Assembly (NCBI RefSeq): GCF_000427905.1
Contig: NZ_ATYX01000008.1
Location: 218,840-282,839 of the forward strand
Direction of reading: 5' to 3'
DNA length: 64,000 nt
DNA from: Thermocrispum agreste DSM 44070
GTDB taxonomy: Bacteria > Actinomycetota > Actinomycetes > Mycobacteriales > Pseudonocardiaceae
Each line of letters opens with the position of its first letter. Positions within the stretch are counted from its first letter, which is position 1. The notes beneath the pieces were generated by a model that did no database searches, was not told the DNA's origin, and saw only the letters and a list, made by a program, of their open reading frames with translations. The position numbers and the translations under genes are program-made. Positions 52,432 to 62,200 of the stretch are shown here, piece by piece.

Positions 52432-53640
52432 TCAGCCGCGCTCGGCAGGCCAGCGAGCCAGGTAGGCCGCGCGCGCTGCCAGGCTGACCCGGATGTCCGC
52501 CACCAGCGGGTCGAAGAACTTGTCCCGGTACACCGGGTCGGTGGCCGCGGCCCCGGCGAAGTACAGGCCGGAGAAGGCCGCCAGGAAGATCGACACGTGG
52601 ATCAGTTCGTTGGGCACCGGGATGGACAGCCCGAACAGCCTGCCACCCGCCGGGTCCGGCGGATGCGTCAGCCACGCCTCGATCAGCGGATCGGTGACCG
52701 CGATGGTGCCGAAGACCACGAAGAAGCCGAACACCAGCAGGGAGAAGAACACCACCTGCACCGCCTGGGCCAGGAAGAACACCAGGGCGATGTTGAATCG
52801 CTCGGAGCGGGACAGCGGGTACGCGCCGATGTCGACGTCGCCGCGCACGTGCGCGGCCAGCGGCGTTCCGGCCAGGCGCTCGCGGAGCTCGTCGACGGTG
52901 CCCGCCGCCTGCTGCCGCTCGAGTTCCCGCATCTCGTCGGAGACCACCGCGCGCAGGAACAGCGCGCCGAGCAGCACCAGGAACCCCACCACTCCCCACA
53001 GCCGGGCACGGTCCATGTGGCGGGGATCGACCAGCTGCCACACCTCGGCGGCGATGAACGACAGCAGGATGACCACCATCAGCAGCGGCAGCGCCTTGGA
53101 GGCGAGCGTGCCGACCGCGTTGACCTGTTTGACCGCGACCCGGGCCGCCCAGGCCAGGATCGAGCCCGCGCCGAGGTAGGTCAGCAGCAGCAACAACGCC
53201 ACGCTGCTTGCGGTCACCGTCGCGGACACCCAGAACGGCTGCTCGTGCAGGCCGGTGACCTGCTCGACCACCAGCACCGCCACGGTCACCGCCAGCACCC
53301 CGACGGCGACGAGCATCTGCCCGCGGTCGCCGAGGCGGCGCATCGACCGGGACACCAGCCAGCCACCCAGCGGCGGCACCACCAGCGCACCGACCGTCAG
53401 GCCCAGCACCACCAGGGCGAACCCGGTCGACTCCCGGCCCTCCCCCGGCCACAGCGCGCCGACCCGGTCGACGACGTAGGCGAGGATCTGCAGGATCGGC
53501 TCGACCAGCAGGAAGAACACCAGGGACGGGGTGGCCCGCGGGAGCAGGTCGACGCCGCGGTCCCGGCGGCGCACCACCAGGGGCAGGCCGCGCCTGCGGA
53601 ACCAGGCCTCGGCCCGCTCGACCTCGCTCAGCTGATCCAC
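52432..53640 (-). CDS. Multi-span membrane protein
   Basis: 402 residues with about nine hydrophobic helices (for example LVVLGLTVGALVVPPLGGWLV, ALPLLMVVILLSFIAA, FNIALVFFLAQAVQVVFFSLLVFGF) and a cytosolic front of about 35 residues with paired Arg (RRRGLPLVVRRRDRG). A central soluble segment (MRELERQQAAGTVDELRERL) links the two halves. Conserved in actinobacteria but of unknown function. Leaderless GTG (TAGGTT box six bases upstream). It converges on fadD with five bases between stops. Confidence 0.85.
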   Translation of the reverse strand: MDQLSEVERAEAWFRRRGLPLVVRRRDRGVDLLPRATPSLVFFLLVEPILQILAYVVDRVGALWPGEGRESTGFALVVLGLTVGALVVPPLGGWLVSRSMRRLGDRGQMLVAVGVLAVTVAVLVVEQVTGLHEQPFWVSATVTASSVALLLLLTYLGAGSILAWAARVAVKQVNAVGTLASKALPLLMVVILLSFIAAEVWQLVDPRHMDRARLWGVVGFLVLLGALFLRAVVSDEMRELERQQAAGTVDELRERLAGTPLAAHVRGDVDIGAYPLSRSERFNIALVFFLAQAVQVVFFSLLVFGFFVVFGTIAVTDPLIEAWLTHPPDPAGGRLFGLSIPVPNELIHVSIFLAAFSGLYFAGAAATDPVYRDKFFDPLVADIRVSLAARAAYLARWPAERG

Positions 53641-53652
53641 ACCGACAACCTA
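53641..53652 (-). promoter_or_regulatory. Leaderless -10 of the multi-span gene
   Basis: Minus-strand TAGGTT (53647-53652) and six bases precede the GTG at 53640. The divergent dinB starts only 30 bases away. Confidence 0.55.
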
Positions 53653-53670
53653 GCGGGGCAGACTGGGGTC

Positions 53671-54705
53671 ATGCGCTGGGTTCTGCACGTCGACCTCGAC
53701 CAGTTCCTCGCGGCGGTCGAGATGCTGCGGCGGCCCGAGCTGCGCGGCAAACCGGTCATCGTGGGCGGGCGGGGCGATCCCACCGAGCGGGCGGTCGTGG
53801 CCACGGCGTCCTACCCGGCCCGCGCGTTCGGGGTCCGCTCCGGGATGCCCATGCACACCGCCGCCAAGCGCTGCCCGGACGCGATCTTCCTGCCGACCGA
53901 CCCGGACACCTACAACGCGGTCTCCGAGCAGGTCATGGACGTGCTCCGGTCGTTCGACGTGCCGGTCGAGGTGCTCGGCTGGGACGAGGCGTTCCTCGGC
54001 GTGACCACCGACGACCCGGAGGCGTTCGCACGGCGCATCCAGCAGCGGGTGCGGGAGGAAACCGAGCTGGACTGCACCGTGGGCATCGGCGACAACCGGC
54101 TGCGGGCCAAGATCGCCACCGATTTCGGCAAGCCCGCGGGGATCTTCCGGCTCACCGCCGAGAACTGGTTCGCGGTGATGGGCGAGCGGCCCACGGACGC
54201 GTTGCACGGCGTCGGGTCGAAGACCAAGGCGAAGCTGGCCGCGCTGGGCATTCACACCGTCGATCAGCTCGCCGCCGCCGACCGCGACATGCTGGCCGCG
54301 CGTTTCGGTCCGGTGATGGGCCCGTGGTACCGGCACCTGGCGCACGGCCGCGGCGAGACCGAGGTGGCCGCGACGCCGTACATGGCACGTTCGCGGAGCC
54401 GGGAGACCACCTTCCAGCAGAACCTGACCGAGTGGGCCGACGTCGAAGCGGCCACCGCCGAGCTCGCCCGGCGGGTCAGCGAGGACGTCGCGGCCGAGGG
54501 CCGCCCGGCGGTGCGGATCGCCGTCAAGGTGCGCTTCGCACCGTTCTTCACCCGCACCAAGAGCGCGAAGCTGCCGACGCCGACCAGCGACCCGGCCGAG
54601 CTGGAGCGAGCCGCGCTCGCCGTGCTGCGGGAGTTCCCGCGGGACCGCCCGATCCGGCTGCTCGGGGTGCGGGCGGAGTTCGCGAGGGATTCACACGCCG
54701 GGTAG
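53671..54705 (+). CDS. dinB: DNA polymerase IV (Y family)
   Basis: 344-residue translesion polymerase. Metal-site Asp in LHVDLDQFLAAVE and DEAF (GWDEAFLGV), fingers VVATASYPARAFGVRSGMP, helix-hairpin-helix LHGVGSKTKAKLAALGI, and the little-finger domain. The usual C-terminal beta-clamp motif is not evident. ATG at 53671. Its last 15 bases overlap the convergent membrane protein gene. Confidence 0.93.
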   Translation: MRWVLHVDLDQFLAAVEMLRRPELRGKPVIVGGRGDPTERAVVATASYPARAFGVRSGMPMHTAAKRCPDAIFLPTDPDTYNAVSEQVMDVLRSFDVPVEVLGWDEAFLGVTTDDPEAFARRIQQRVREETELDCTVGIGDNRLRAKIATDFGKPAGIFRLTAENWFAVMGERPTDALHGVGSKTKAKLAALGIHTVDQLAAADRDMLAARFGPVMGPWYRHLAHGRGETEVAATPYMARSRSRETTFQQNLTEWADVEAATAELARRVSEDVAAEGRPAVRIAVKVRFAPFFTRTKSAKLPTPTSDPAELERAALAVLREFPRDRPIRLLGVRAEFARDSHAG

Positions 54706-55524
54706 CCGCTTGGGCAGCAGCACCGAGCTGGCGCACAGCCCGTAGCCGAGCACGGGAGCGAACGCACCGAGATCCAGCGACAGGAAGTCCGAGGTCCCGG
54801 TCAGGTCGGTCACCGCGTAGACGTGCACGGCACCGGCCACCAGCAGGACGAGGACGGCCACCCGGCGGAACATCGACACCGCGACCTTGAGCATGAAGGC
54901 CACCACGACGATGGCCACCACCGCGACCCCACCGATGATCAGATCGACCTGGCTCGGCTCGGCGCTGTCGCCGTCGACGAGGCCGAACAGCGGCCGTGCA
55001 CCGTGCCACACCGTCAGGTAGGCGAGCCCGAGCAGGGTCAGGCCTGCCCAGACGACCTTCATCGCGACGGATTCGAACAGCGCGGCCAGCGTCAGGACCA
55101 CGCTCAGCGCGGCCAGTGGATAGGTGAGCAGGAACAGGTACCACTCGCCGAAGCCGCTCGGCTCGCCGAGGTCGATCGCCTCCCACGCCTGAAGCGCGGT
55201 GAGGTCGCCGTCGCCGGTGGTCACCCAGGGCAGCAGGAACAGGCTGATCGCGTGCACGGCGACGCCGGCCACGGCGAGGATCAGCCCGAGTCCGGGCAGC
55301 CGCAGCCCGGGGCCGGGTTCCGGTGCCTGGTACGCCGGAGCCTGCTCCGGGCGATACCGGTCCGCGTAGCCGTCGCGGTGCGGGGCCTGCTGGTACTCCT
55401 GGTGCGGGGCCGGTGAGTAGTAGTCACCGCCCGCCTGTGGTGCGTGCCCGTACGGCTCGTCGGTCATGCGCTGCGGGTTGCCGTACCCCGGAGGGCGACG
55501 GCGCTGAAACGGCGGTTGAGACAC
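54691..55524 (-). CDS. Membrane protein with Pro/Tyr/Gln-rich N-terminus
   Basis: 277 residues. Residues 1-70 are disordered and rich in Pro, Tyr, Gln, Ala; then about six helices (LPGLGLILAVAGVAVHAISL, WYLFLLTYPLAALSVVLTL, VDLIIGGVAVVAIVVVAFML and others). Disordered front plus membrane domain is a usual actinobacterial form; function unknown. The GTG at 55524 is fixed by TACTGT seven bases upstream (leaderless). Confidence 0.82.
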   Translation of the reverse strand: MSQPPFQRRRPPGYGNPQRMTDEPYGHAPQAGGDYYSPAPHQEYQQAPHRDGYADRYRPEQAPAYQAPEPGPGLRLPGLGLILAVAGVAVHAISLFLLPWVTTGDGDLTALQAWEAIDLGEPSGFGEWYLFLLTYPLAALSVVLTLAALFESVAMKVVWAGLTLLGLAYLTVWHGARPLFGLVDGDSAEPSQVDLIIGGVAVVAIVVVAFMLKVAVSMFRRVAVLVLLVAGAVHVYAVTDLTGTSDFLSLDLGAFAPVLGYGLCASSVLLPKRLPGV

Positions 55525-55537
55525 GCCGCGCACAGTA
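55525..55537 (-). promoter_or_regulatory. Leaderless -10 of the Pro-rich membrane protein gene
   Basis: Minus-strand TACTGT (55532-55537) and seven bases precede the GTG at 55524. Confidence 0.6.
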
Positions 55538-55618
55538 GCGGTTCGGGCTGGTCGTCGGAAACCCGTTGCCCGGATGTTCGCCGAGGTTCGCCCCGCTTGG
55601 TGGAAAGCGGCGCGCGGA

Positions 55619-55707
55619 CCAGCACCGCCACGACCGGGGAAGTCGGCAACAACGCGGGGGCCGACGTGCTCGCCGAGCGCCAGCACCGCCGCGACCGGGG
55701 AAGTCGG
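55619..55707. repeat. Two 28-base direct repeats
   Basis: CCAGCACCGCC(A/G)CGACCGGGGAAGTCGG occurs at 55619-55646 and 55680-55707 with one mismatch, period 61. It lies between the csp stop and the next gene's promoter, and could be part of the csp 3' region. Confidence 0.75.
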
Positions 55708-55737
55708 GCTGTTCGCGGGCTCGCGGTCCGCCGACGG

Positions 55738-55941
55738 CTAGAGCACCCGTACGTTGGTCGCCTGGGGCCCTTTCGCCCCGTTGCCGATTTCGAACTCGAC
55801 TCGCTGGTTCTCCTCCAGGGTGCGGAATCCGGTGCCCTGAATCGCGGTGAAATGCACGAACACGTCGCGACCGCCGTCATCGGGCTGGATGAATCCGTAG
55901 CCCTTTTCCGAGTTGAACCACGCCACGGTGCCCTGAGCCAT
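55738..55941 (-). CDS. Cold-shock domain protein
   Basis: 67-residue single-domain RNA chaperone with RNP1 [12 protein letters not shown] and RNP2 VFVHFTAI, start [20 protein letters not shown] lies before the ATG at 55941; the open frame further upstream is not needed. CspA-type proteins melt RNA structure in cold and in growth. Confidence 0.96.
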   Translation of the reverse strand: MAQGTVAWFNSEKGYGFIQPDDGGRDVFVHFTAIQGTGFRTLEENQRVEFEIGNGAKGPQATNVRVL

Positions 55942-56041
55942 GTCAATCCTCTCGACGCGCGGGGAGTCAAACACGCGCCCGAACACGGTGTCAAGAAACC
56001 GGCAGGACGCTCACCGGCCGCCCGGCGAGCACCGGATTTTC

Positions 56042-56061
56042 ATACCCCCTCCGGGTATCCT
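56042..56061 (+). promoter_or_regulatory. CsoR operator over leaderless promoter
   Basis: ATACCC-CCTCC-GGGTAT (56042-56058) has the CsoR/RcnR form of a C/G tract flanked by an AT-rich inverted repeat. Its right arm runs into the -10 TATCCT (56056-56061), six bases before the ATG at 56068. Confidence 0.65.
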
Positions 56062-56067
56062 GGGCGC

Positions 56068-56349
56068 ATGCACGGATACACCGAGGACAAAGACCGCTAC
56101 CTGAAGCGGCTGCGGCGCATCGAGGGTCAGGTCCGGGGCATCGCCCGCATGGTGGAGAAGGACGAGTACTGCATCGACATCCTGACCCAGGTCTCCGCGG
56201 TCACCAAGGCGCTGCAGGCGGTCTCCCTCGGCCTGCTGGACGAGCACCTGAAGCACTGCGTGGCCGGCGCGATCGCCAACGGCGGCGCGGACGCGGACGC
56301 GAAAGTGGCCGAGGCCAGCGCTGCGATCGCGCGGCTGGTCCGTTCTTGA
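56068..56349 (+). CDS. csoR: CsoR-family copper-sensing repressor
   Basis: 93-residue helical repressor with the copper-site triad Cys35-His60-Cys64 (EYCIDIL; DEHLKHC), as in CsoR of M. tuberculosis, and RLRRIEGQVRGIARM. Copper(I) binding releases the operator. The ATG is leaderless and the operator covers its own -10, so it autorepresses. No copper ATPase, CopZ or multicopper oxidase gene stands next to it in this window. Confidence 0.9.
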   Translation: MHGYTEDKDRYLKRLRRIEGQVRGIARMVEKDEYCIDILTQVSAVTKALQAVSLGLLDEHLKHCVAGAIANGGADADAKVAEASAAIARLVRS

Positions 56350-56868
56350 CCCGCGCCGCGGCGTCCGATCCTTTCTCGCTCGGTCAATTGGCAGGTCGCA
56401 TCGGGAACAATTCACGATCTCCTGCGCCGATGCGGTGATCTTGTCACCGGCCATAGCCCCGCGCGGCACATTCGTGAGCTCGTCGAGCCCCGCGGTTGCC
56501 GCCTGGAAAGCCTGGTACTTGGCGTCGAATCGCGACGCGGCGCCCGTCGGCCGTCGCCCCGCAAGGCTCAGCGCCGCTCGGCGGGCGTCCCGCGGAACAC
56601 CGAGGTCACCCGGCCCTCGTGGCCACCGCGAAGCGCCCTCGCCCGGTTCGCTCGTTCGTGTCACGGCGCGGCGCACCATACTCACCATTGGTGACGCGAT
56701 TCGTCTCTGCGTTGACACCAAAGTGACGAACACCGCGTCGATTGATCCGATTGATACCGCCGGACCCTGCAGATTGGACTACGTTGCTCAAGCGGGGCGC
56801 ATCTCGCCGGTCTGGGGGCCGCGCGCGCTCGCTGGAGGGTTCGTAGGCATTTGGCGCGGAGGACGATC
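56350..56868. other. Intergenic region before glnX
   Basis: 519 bases, less G/C-biased than its surroundings, with no gene called. TTGACA (56712-56717) could be a -35 for the glnX operon. On the minus strand a segment at about 56410-56560 reads as a short protein-like stretch (FDAKYQAFQAATAGLDELTN) but has no start site or ribosome site of its own and may be a gene remnant. Confidence 0.4.
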
Positions 56869-58281
56869 TTGCCGATCACCACTACGGCCCAACCCCGCCC
56901 GCCCGGGCAGCTGACGTCGCCGGGGCAGATGCCGCCGGACAACCGGGGCAGGTCCGGGCTGCGCGGTGTGGTGGGGTTGGCCCGTGCAGGCGTGCGCACG
57001 GTGGTGCGCTCGTGGACCACCACGCCGGGACGGCTCACGCTCATCGCCACCGGCCTGGTCATTCTGACGCTGCTCACCGGCCTGACCGCGGCCGTCATGG
57101 CACAGCAGAAGACGGACGCGGTCAGCGAGCTGACCAACCGCCGTGAGCCGCTGACCGCCGCGGCAGGGCAGGTCTACCGGGCGCTGTCGGACGCGGACGC
57201 CACGGCGTCCAGCTCGTTCCTGTCCACCGGGGACGAGCCACCGGCGCTGCGGGTGCGGTTCATCAACGACATCGCCCAGGCAGGCGTCTTCTTGGCCCGT
57301 GCGGCCTCCGACCCGGAGGCGGGCCCGGAGATCTCCCGGCAGATCGACATCATCGGCGAGTACCTGCCGATCTACGCCGAGCTGGTCGGCACGGCCCGGG
57401 CCAACAACCAGCAGGGCTTCCCGGCGGGCGCGGCGTATCTGCGCGAGGCGTCGCAGCTGATGCAGTCGACCATCCTGCCCGCTGCCGAGGCGCTGTACGA
57501 GGCGGACACCCGGGCGCTGGCCGACCGGCAGGCCGAGGCCCGCGGGTTTCCGTGGCTGACCGCGCTGCTGGTGACCGGGCTGCTGGCCGCGTTGATCGCC
57601 ACCCAGCTGTATCTGAAGCGGCGCACCAAGCGGGTGTTCAACATCGGCCTGGTCGTGGCCACCGCGGCGATCGTGGTCGGTGTGCTGTGGAGCTCGGCGG
57701 CGCTGATCACCCAGAGCGTGCTGATCAGCAGCAGCGAGACCAACGGCTCCGAACAGGTGGACCGCCTGGTGCGGGCGCGCATCGCCGGCCTGAAGGCAAG
57801 GGTGGACGAGACGCTGCTGCTCGTCTCGCGCGGTGAGGGCCAGCAGTACGCGGAAGAGTTCACGCGGATGTCGGAGGAGATGGCGGGCAAGGACGGCCGC
57901 GGCGGCCTGCTGGCCGAGGCGCGGGCAGCCGCCGAGGGGCACGACGCGTTGGCCGCCACGCTGGACAAGGCGCAGGAACACGCCGCAGCGTGGCTGAAGG
58001 CACACGCCAAGGTCCGCGATCTGGACGACGAGGGCGAGTACCTGGAGGCGGCCAGCGTCGCGATCGACGACACCCGCGAGGACAGCAGCGCGCGGGCGTT
58101 CAACAAGCTGGACATCGAGCTGAACACCGCGATCCAGCACGGCAGGCAGAACTTCTTCGACGACGCCTCCGACGCGGGGGCCGCGCTCACCTTGCTGCCC
58201 TGGGGCTGGATCGTGCTGGGATTCGTCGCCGCAGGCGGCGTCGCGGTGGGCATCCAGGAACGGCTGAGGGAGTACCGATGA
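56869..58281 (+). CDS. glnX: GlnX-like membrane sensor
   Basis: 470 residues. First span near residue 55 (LIATGLVILTLLTGLTAAVMA), a four-helix extracytoplasmic domain, two central spans (LTALLVTGLLAALIATQLYL; IGLVVATAAIVVGVLW), a second outer helical domain and a last span. This is the topology of mycobacterial GlnX (Rv0412c), which links extracytoplasmic GlnH to PknG in the sensing of Asp/Glu. The TTG at 56869 is chosen for GGAGG six bases before it. Its stop overlaps the glnH start (ATGA). Confidence 0.9.
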   Translation: MPITTTAQPRPPGQLTSPGQMPPDNRGRSGLRGVVGLARAGVRTVVRSWTTTPGRLTLIATGLVILTLLTGLTAAVMAQQKTDAVSELTNRREPLTAAAGQVYRALSDADATASSSFLSTGDEPPALRVRFINDIAQAGVFLARAASDPEAGPEISRQIDIIGEYLPIYAELVGTARANNQQGFPAGAAYLREASQLMQSTILPAAEALYEADTRALADRQAEARGFPWLTALLVTGLLAALIATQLYLKRRTKRVFNIGLVVATAAIVVGVLWSSAALITQSVLISSSETNGSEQVDRLVRARIAGLKARVDETLLLVSRGEGQQYAEEFTRMSEEMAGKDGRGGLLAEARAAAEGHDALAATLDKAQEHAAAWLKAHAKVRDLDDEGEYLEAASVAIDDTREDSSARAFNKLDIELNTAIQHGRQNFFDDASDAGAALTLLPWGWIVLGFVAAGGVAVGIQERLREYR

Positions 58282-59246
58282 GGAGGCTGAAAGCGGCGGC
58301 GCCGCTGGCCGCACTGCTGACCGTGTTCGCCGTGATCAGTGCCTGCGCCTCCGGCGGGCCGCGGGACCTCTCGCCGATGGTGTCGGTCGAGCCGCCGATG
58401 CCGGCCAACGTCACGATCAATCCGGAGATCGAGACCACGTCGTCGAGCGGGGACGACTGCGGCGACCCGACGGTGAGCCTGCGGCCGCAGGGCCTGGACA
58501 TCCCGCCCGGGTCGACGATGGACAAGATCCGCAAGCGCCGCAAGCTCGTCGTCGGCGTGGACCAGAACACGTTCCTGTTCGGCTTCCGCAACCCGGCCAC
58601 CGGCCAGCTGGAGGGCTTCGACATCGACATCGCCAAGGCGATCGCGGAGAAGCTGCTCGGCCACCCGGCGGCGGCCAAGTTCCGCGCGATCACCTCCGAC
58701 CAGCGCATCGAAGCGCTGAAGTCGGGCAAGGTGGACATCGTGGTGCGCACCATGACCATCAACTGCGAGCGCCGGAAGGACATCGAGTTCTCCAGCGTGT
58801 ACTACGTCGCCGGGCAGCGGGTGCTGGTGAAGAAGGCGTCCGAGTACAAGGGCCTGGAGGATCTCGGCGGCAAGCGGGTGTGCGCCACCAGCGGGTCCAC
58901 CTCGCTGCGCAACATCGCGGCGTCGCCCGCCAAGCCGATCCCGGTCGCGGTGGACAACTGGTCGGACTGCCTGGTGATGATGCAGCAGGGACAGGTCGAG
59001 GCCATCTCGACCGACGACACCATCCTGGCCGGGATGGCCCAGCAGGACCCGACGCTGCACGTGGTCGGCGATCGGTTCACCGAGGAGCCGTACGGCATCG
59101 GGATCCCGAAAGAGAACAAGGACATGGTCCGCTACGTCAACGCGGTTCTGGAGGAGATCCGCAACGGGCTGTGGCAGCAGAGCTACAACAAGTGGCTCAA
59201 GCCCGCGCTCGGATCGAACTCGCCGCCCAGGCCGAAGTACCGCTAG
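58278..59246 (+). CDS. glnH: GlnH amino-acid-binding lipoprotein
   Basis: 322 residues. Lipobox in FAVISAC, so membrane-anchored on the outside, then a linker and a type II periplasmic binding domain (KLVVGVDQNTFLFGFRNPATGQLEGFDIDIAKAI, VDIVVRTMTINCERRKDIEFS). The ligand-binding Arg in VVRTMT and the FDxD segment fit acidic amino-acid binding as shown for mycobacterial GlnH. No transporter genes accompany it, which agrees with a sensing rather than uptake role. Confidence 0.93.
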   Translation: MRRLKAAAPLAALLTVFAVISACASGGPRDLSPMVSVEPPMPANVTINPEIETTSSSGDDCGDPTVSLRPQGLDIPPGSTMDKIRKRRKLVVGVDQNTFLFGFRNPATGQLEGFDIDIAKAIAEKLLGHPAAAKFRAITSDQRIEALKSGKVDIVVRTMTINCERRKDIEFSSVYYVAGQRVLVKKASEYKGLEDLGGKRVCATSGSTSLRNIAASPAKPIPVAVDNWSDCLVMMQQGQVEAISTDDTILAGMAQQDPTLHVVGDRFTEEPYGIGIPKENKDMVRYVNAVLEEIRNGLWQQSYNKWLKPALGSNSPPRPKYR

Positions 59247-59261
59247 GGGGAAGTCAACCCG

Positions 59262-62200
59262 ATGACGTCACCGGAGGAGCCCACCAACACCGGTCGCGGG
59301 CGGGGCGAGCCCGCGCAGCCCGCGCGCGAGGCCGGTCAGCCGTCCCCGGCCAGGCCGAGCGCGCCCGGTTCGCGCCCGGAGGACGCGCCGCCGCACTACC
59401 AGCCGACGTCCTCGGAGCCGGGCAGGCAGGCAGCGGATTCCGACGCCGGCGGTGAGCCCCCGCTCCACCAGCGGGGCGCATCGGAGCCGCTGCGCCCGCA
59501 GCCGGGACCGCAGCACGCCCCGGTGCCGCATCGGCCGGGGCAGCCGCCACGGCGGTCCGGGCCTCCCGGCGCTGAGGCGCCGACGAAGCCGAACATGCGG
59601 CCGGTGTCGCCACCAACGCCGGGAGCACGTGAGGGGGCGCAGCGGGAGTCCGCCGGGCCGGAACTGTCCCAGCCGAGCGGGCGGCACGCGGCGTCGCCGG
59701 AGCCGTCGCATGGCAGTGGTCATCCGTTGGCTTCGCAACCGCCATCACAACCCAGCGGACACCCGCTGGCCGCACAGCCGCCGTCACAGTCCGGCGGACA
59801 CCCCTTGGCCCCTCAGCCAGCCTCGCAGTCCGGCAGGCATCCGCTGGCTTCGCACCCCCCGTCACAACCCAGCGGACATCCGCTGGCGTCACAGCCCGGC
59901 GAACACCCGCTGGCCGCACAGCCACCATCACAGCCCAGCGAACACCCGCTGGCCGCACAGCCACCGTCACAGCCCAGCGAACACCCGCCGACATCGCAGC
60001 CCTCGTCCCAGCACAGCGGACATCCCTCGGCGCCCGGTGAGGCATCGCGACCGGGGCGGCCCGCCGGGGAACAATCGCACGCTTCCCGGCCCGCCGAGTC
60101 GCCGCGGCAAGCGCCGGCCCCCGCGCAGCCGGAATCCGCGGAGCGGTCACAGCCCAGCGGCCGCCACGCCGCATCTCCGGAGTCGTCGGAATCCGCCGCG
60201 CCACAGCCGGGCAGTGCGGACCAGGCGCCGCAGCCCTCCGGAAGCGCAGCGACCGACCAGGAAGGCGACGCCCAGCCGGAGTCCGGACAGGACGAGGCGA
60301 TGCCGCCGGCTTCCGCCTTCGAGCACATGAGCCTGGCCGAGGCGACCCGGTTCGTCACCATCCAGCCCGAGTCGGCCAAGCAGTGGCAGCCGCCGCCCGC
60401 GAACGCCCCGGACGTCACCAGCGTGCTGCAGCAGGCGCCGCAGACCCGGCTGGTCGCGCCCCCTCCGGAGGCACGGCAGGCCCGTCCGGACACGCCTGAG
60501 ATGTCCGTCCCGAGCACCGGCAGCCTGCGGCCCATCGACGGCGAACCGTCGAGCTCCAGCGAGCCGTCGGCTGGTACGGGGACCGGCAGCGCACCGGGCA
60601 CCGGCACCGGAACGGGCAGCTCCGGCATCGGCCGCACCGCGTTCACCGGCACCGGGACGGGCACCGGCAGCCGCCCGTTCACTCGCCGTCGCACGTCCAC
60701 CCAGCGCACGTCCCGCCGCGGCGGGCTGGGCGCCGGCCTGGTCGAGGTGCCGCCGGTGCCGTATCGGGAGCCGTCGTCCGCCGTGATGAAGGACCCGGTG
60801 GTCGCCGAGCACAAGCGGTTCTGCAGCAACTGCGGCGCCAAGGTCGGCCGCGGCAAGGACGGCAAGCCGGGCCCCACCGAGGGCACCTGCCCGAAGTGCG
60901 GCACGCCGTTCTACTTCAAACCCAAGCTGCAGCCCGGTGAGCTGGTCGGCGGCCAGTACGAGGTGCTCGGCGCGCTCGCCTACGGCGGCCTCGGCTGGAT
61001 CTACCTGGCACAGGACCACAAGGTGGCCGACCGCTGGGTGGTGCTCAAGGGCCTGATCAACGCGGGCGACGAGAACGCCATCCAGGCCGCCAGGAGCGAG
61101 ACCCGCTACCTGGCCGAGGTCGAGCACCCGAACATCGTCAAGATCTACAACTTCGTCGAGCACCCGGACCCGCAGACCGGCACCACGGTCGGTTACATCG
61201 TGATGGAGTACGTGGGCGGCCAGTCGCTGCGGCAGATCGCGCTGGACCACCACAAGCGCACCGGCCGGGCGGAAGGCCTGCCGATCGGCCAGGTGATCGC
61301 CTACGGCCTGGAGATCCTGCCGGCGCTCGGCTACCTGCACAGCCAGGGCCTGCTGTACTGCGACCTGAAGCCGGACAACGTCATCCAGACCAACGAGCAG
61401 CTGAAGCTGATCGACATGGGCGCGGTCCGGCGGATGGACGACTACGAAAGCCCGCTGTTCTTCACCTCCGGCTACAGCGCGCCGGAGCTGGCCACGCACG
61501 GCGCCAGCGTGCAGTCCGACCTGTTCACCGTGGGCCGCACCATGGCGGTGCTGTCGTTCGAGTTCTCCGGCTACTCGTCGAAGTACAAGACGACGCTGCC
61601 GCCGCGGGAAGAAGTCCCGCTGTTCATGCTGTTCGACAGCTACTACCGGTTCCTCAAGCGGGCCACCCACGCCGACCCGGAGCGGCGGTTCGCCTCGGCG
61701 GCCGAGATGGCCGAGCAGCTCAAGGGCGTGTTGCGCGAGGTCATGGCGCTGGGCACCGGCGAGCCGCGGCCCGGCACGTCAACCTTGTTCAGCCCGGAGA
61801 CGCACACGTTCGGCGTCGATGCGGTCGTGCCGGAGGAGGGCAGCCACACCCCGCCGAAGCCTGATCCGCAGGACGTGGTGGAAGGGCTGCCGGTGCCGAT
61901 GGTGGACACCGAGGACGCGGCGGCCGCGTTGCTGGCCACCACCACGGCGGCGGAGCCGCGGGCGGTGATCGAGGCGCTGAAGAACGCCCCGCACGATTCG
62001 ATCGAGGTGCGGCTGCGCGTGGTCCGGGCCCGCGTCGCACTCGGCGAGCTGGCGGAGGCGCACCGTCAGCTGCAAGCCGCCCAGTACATCGCGGTCAAGT
62101 CCGGCTTCCCGCACGACTGGCGGCTGGAGTGGTACCGAGGACTGATCGAACTGGTCGCCGGACGACCCAAGCTGGCGCACGCGGCGTTCGATGCGGTGTA

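Noticed and set aside
59718-60038. CRISPR array in pknG
   Set aside because: The repeats stay in the coding frame and code a repeated peptide; no spacers.
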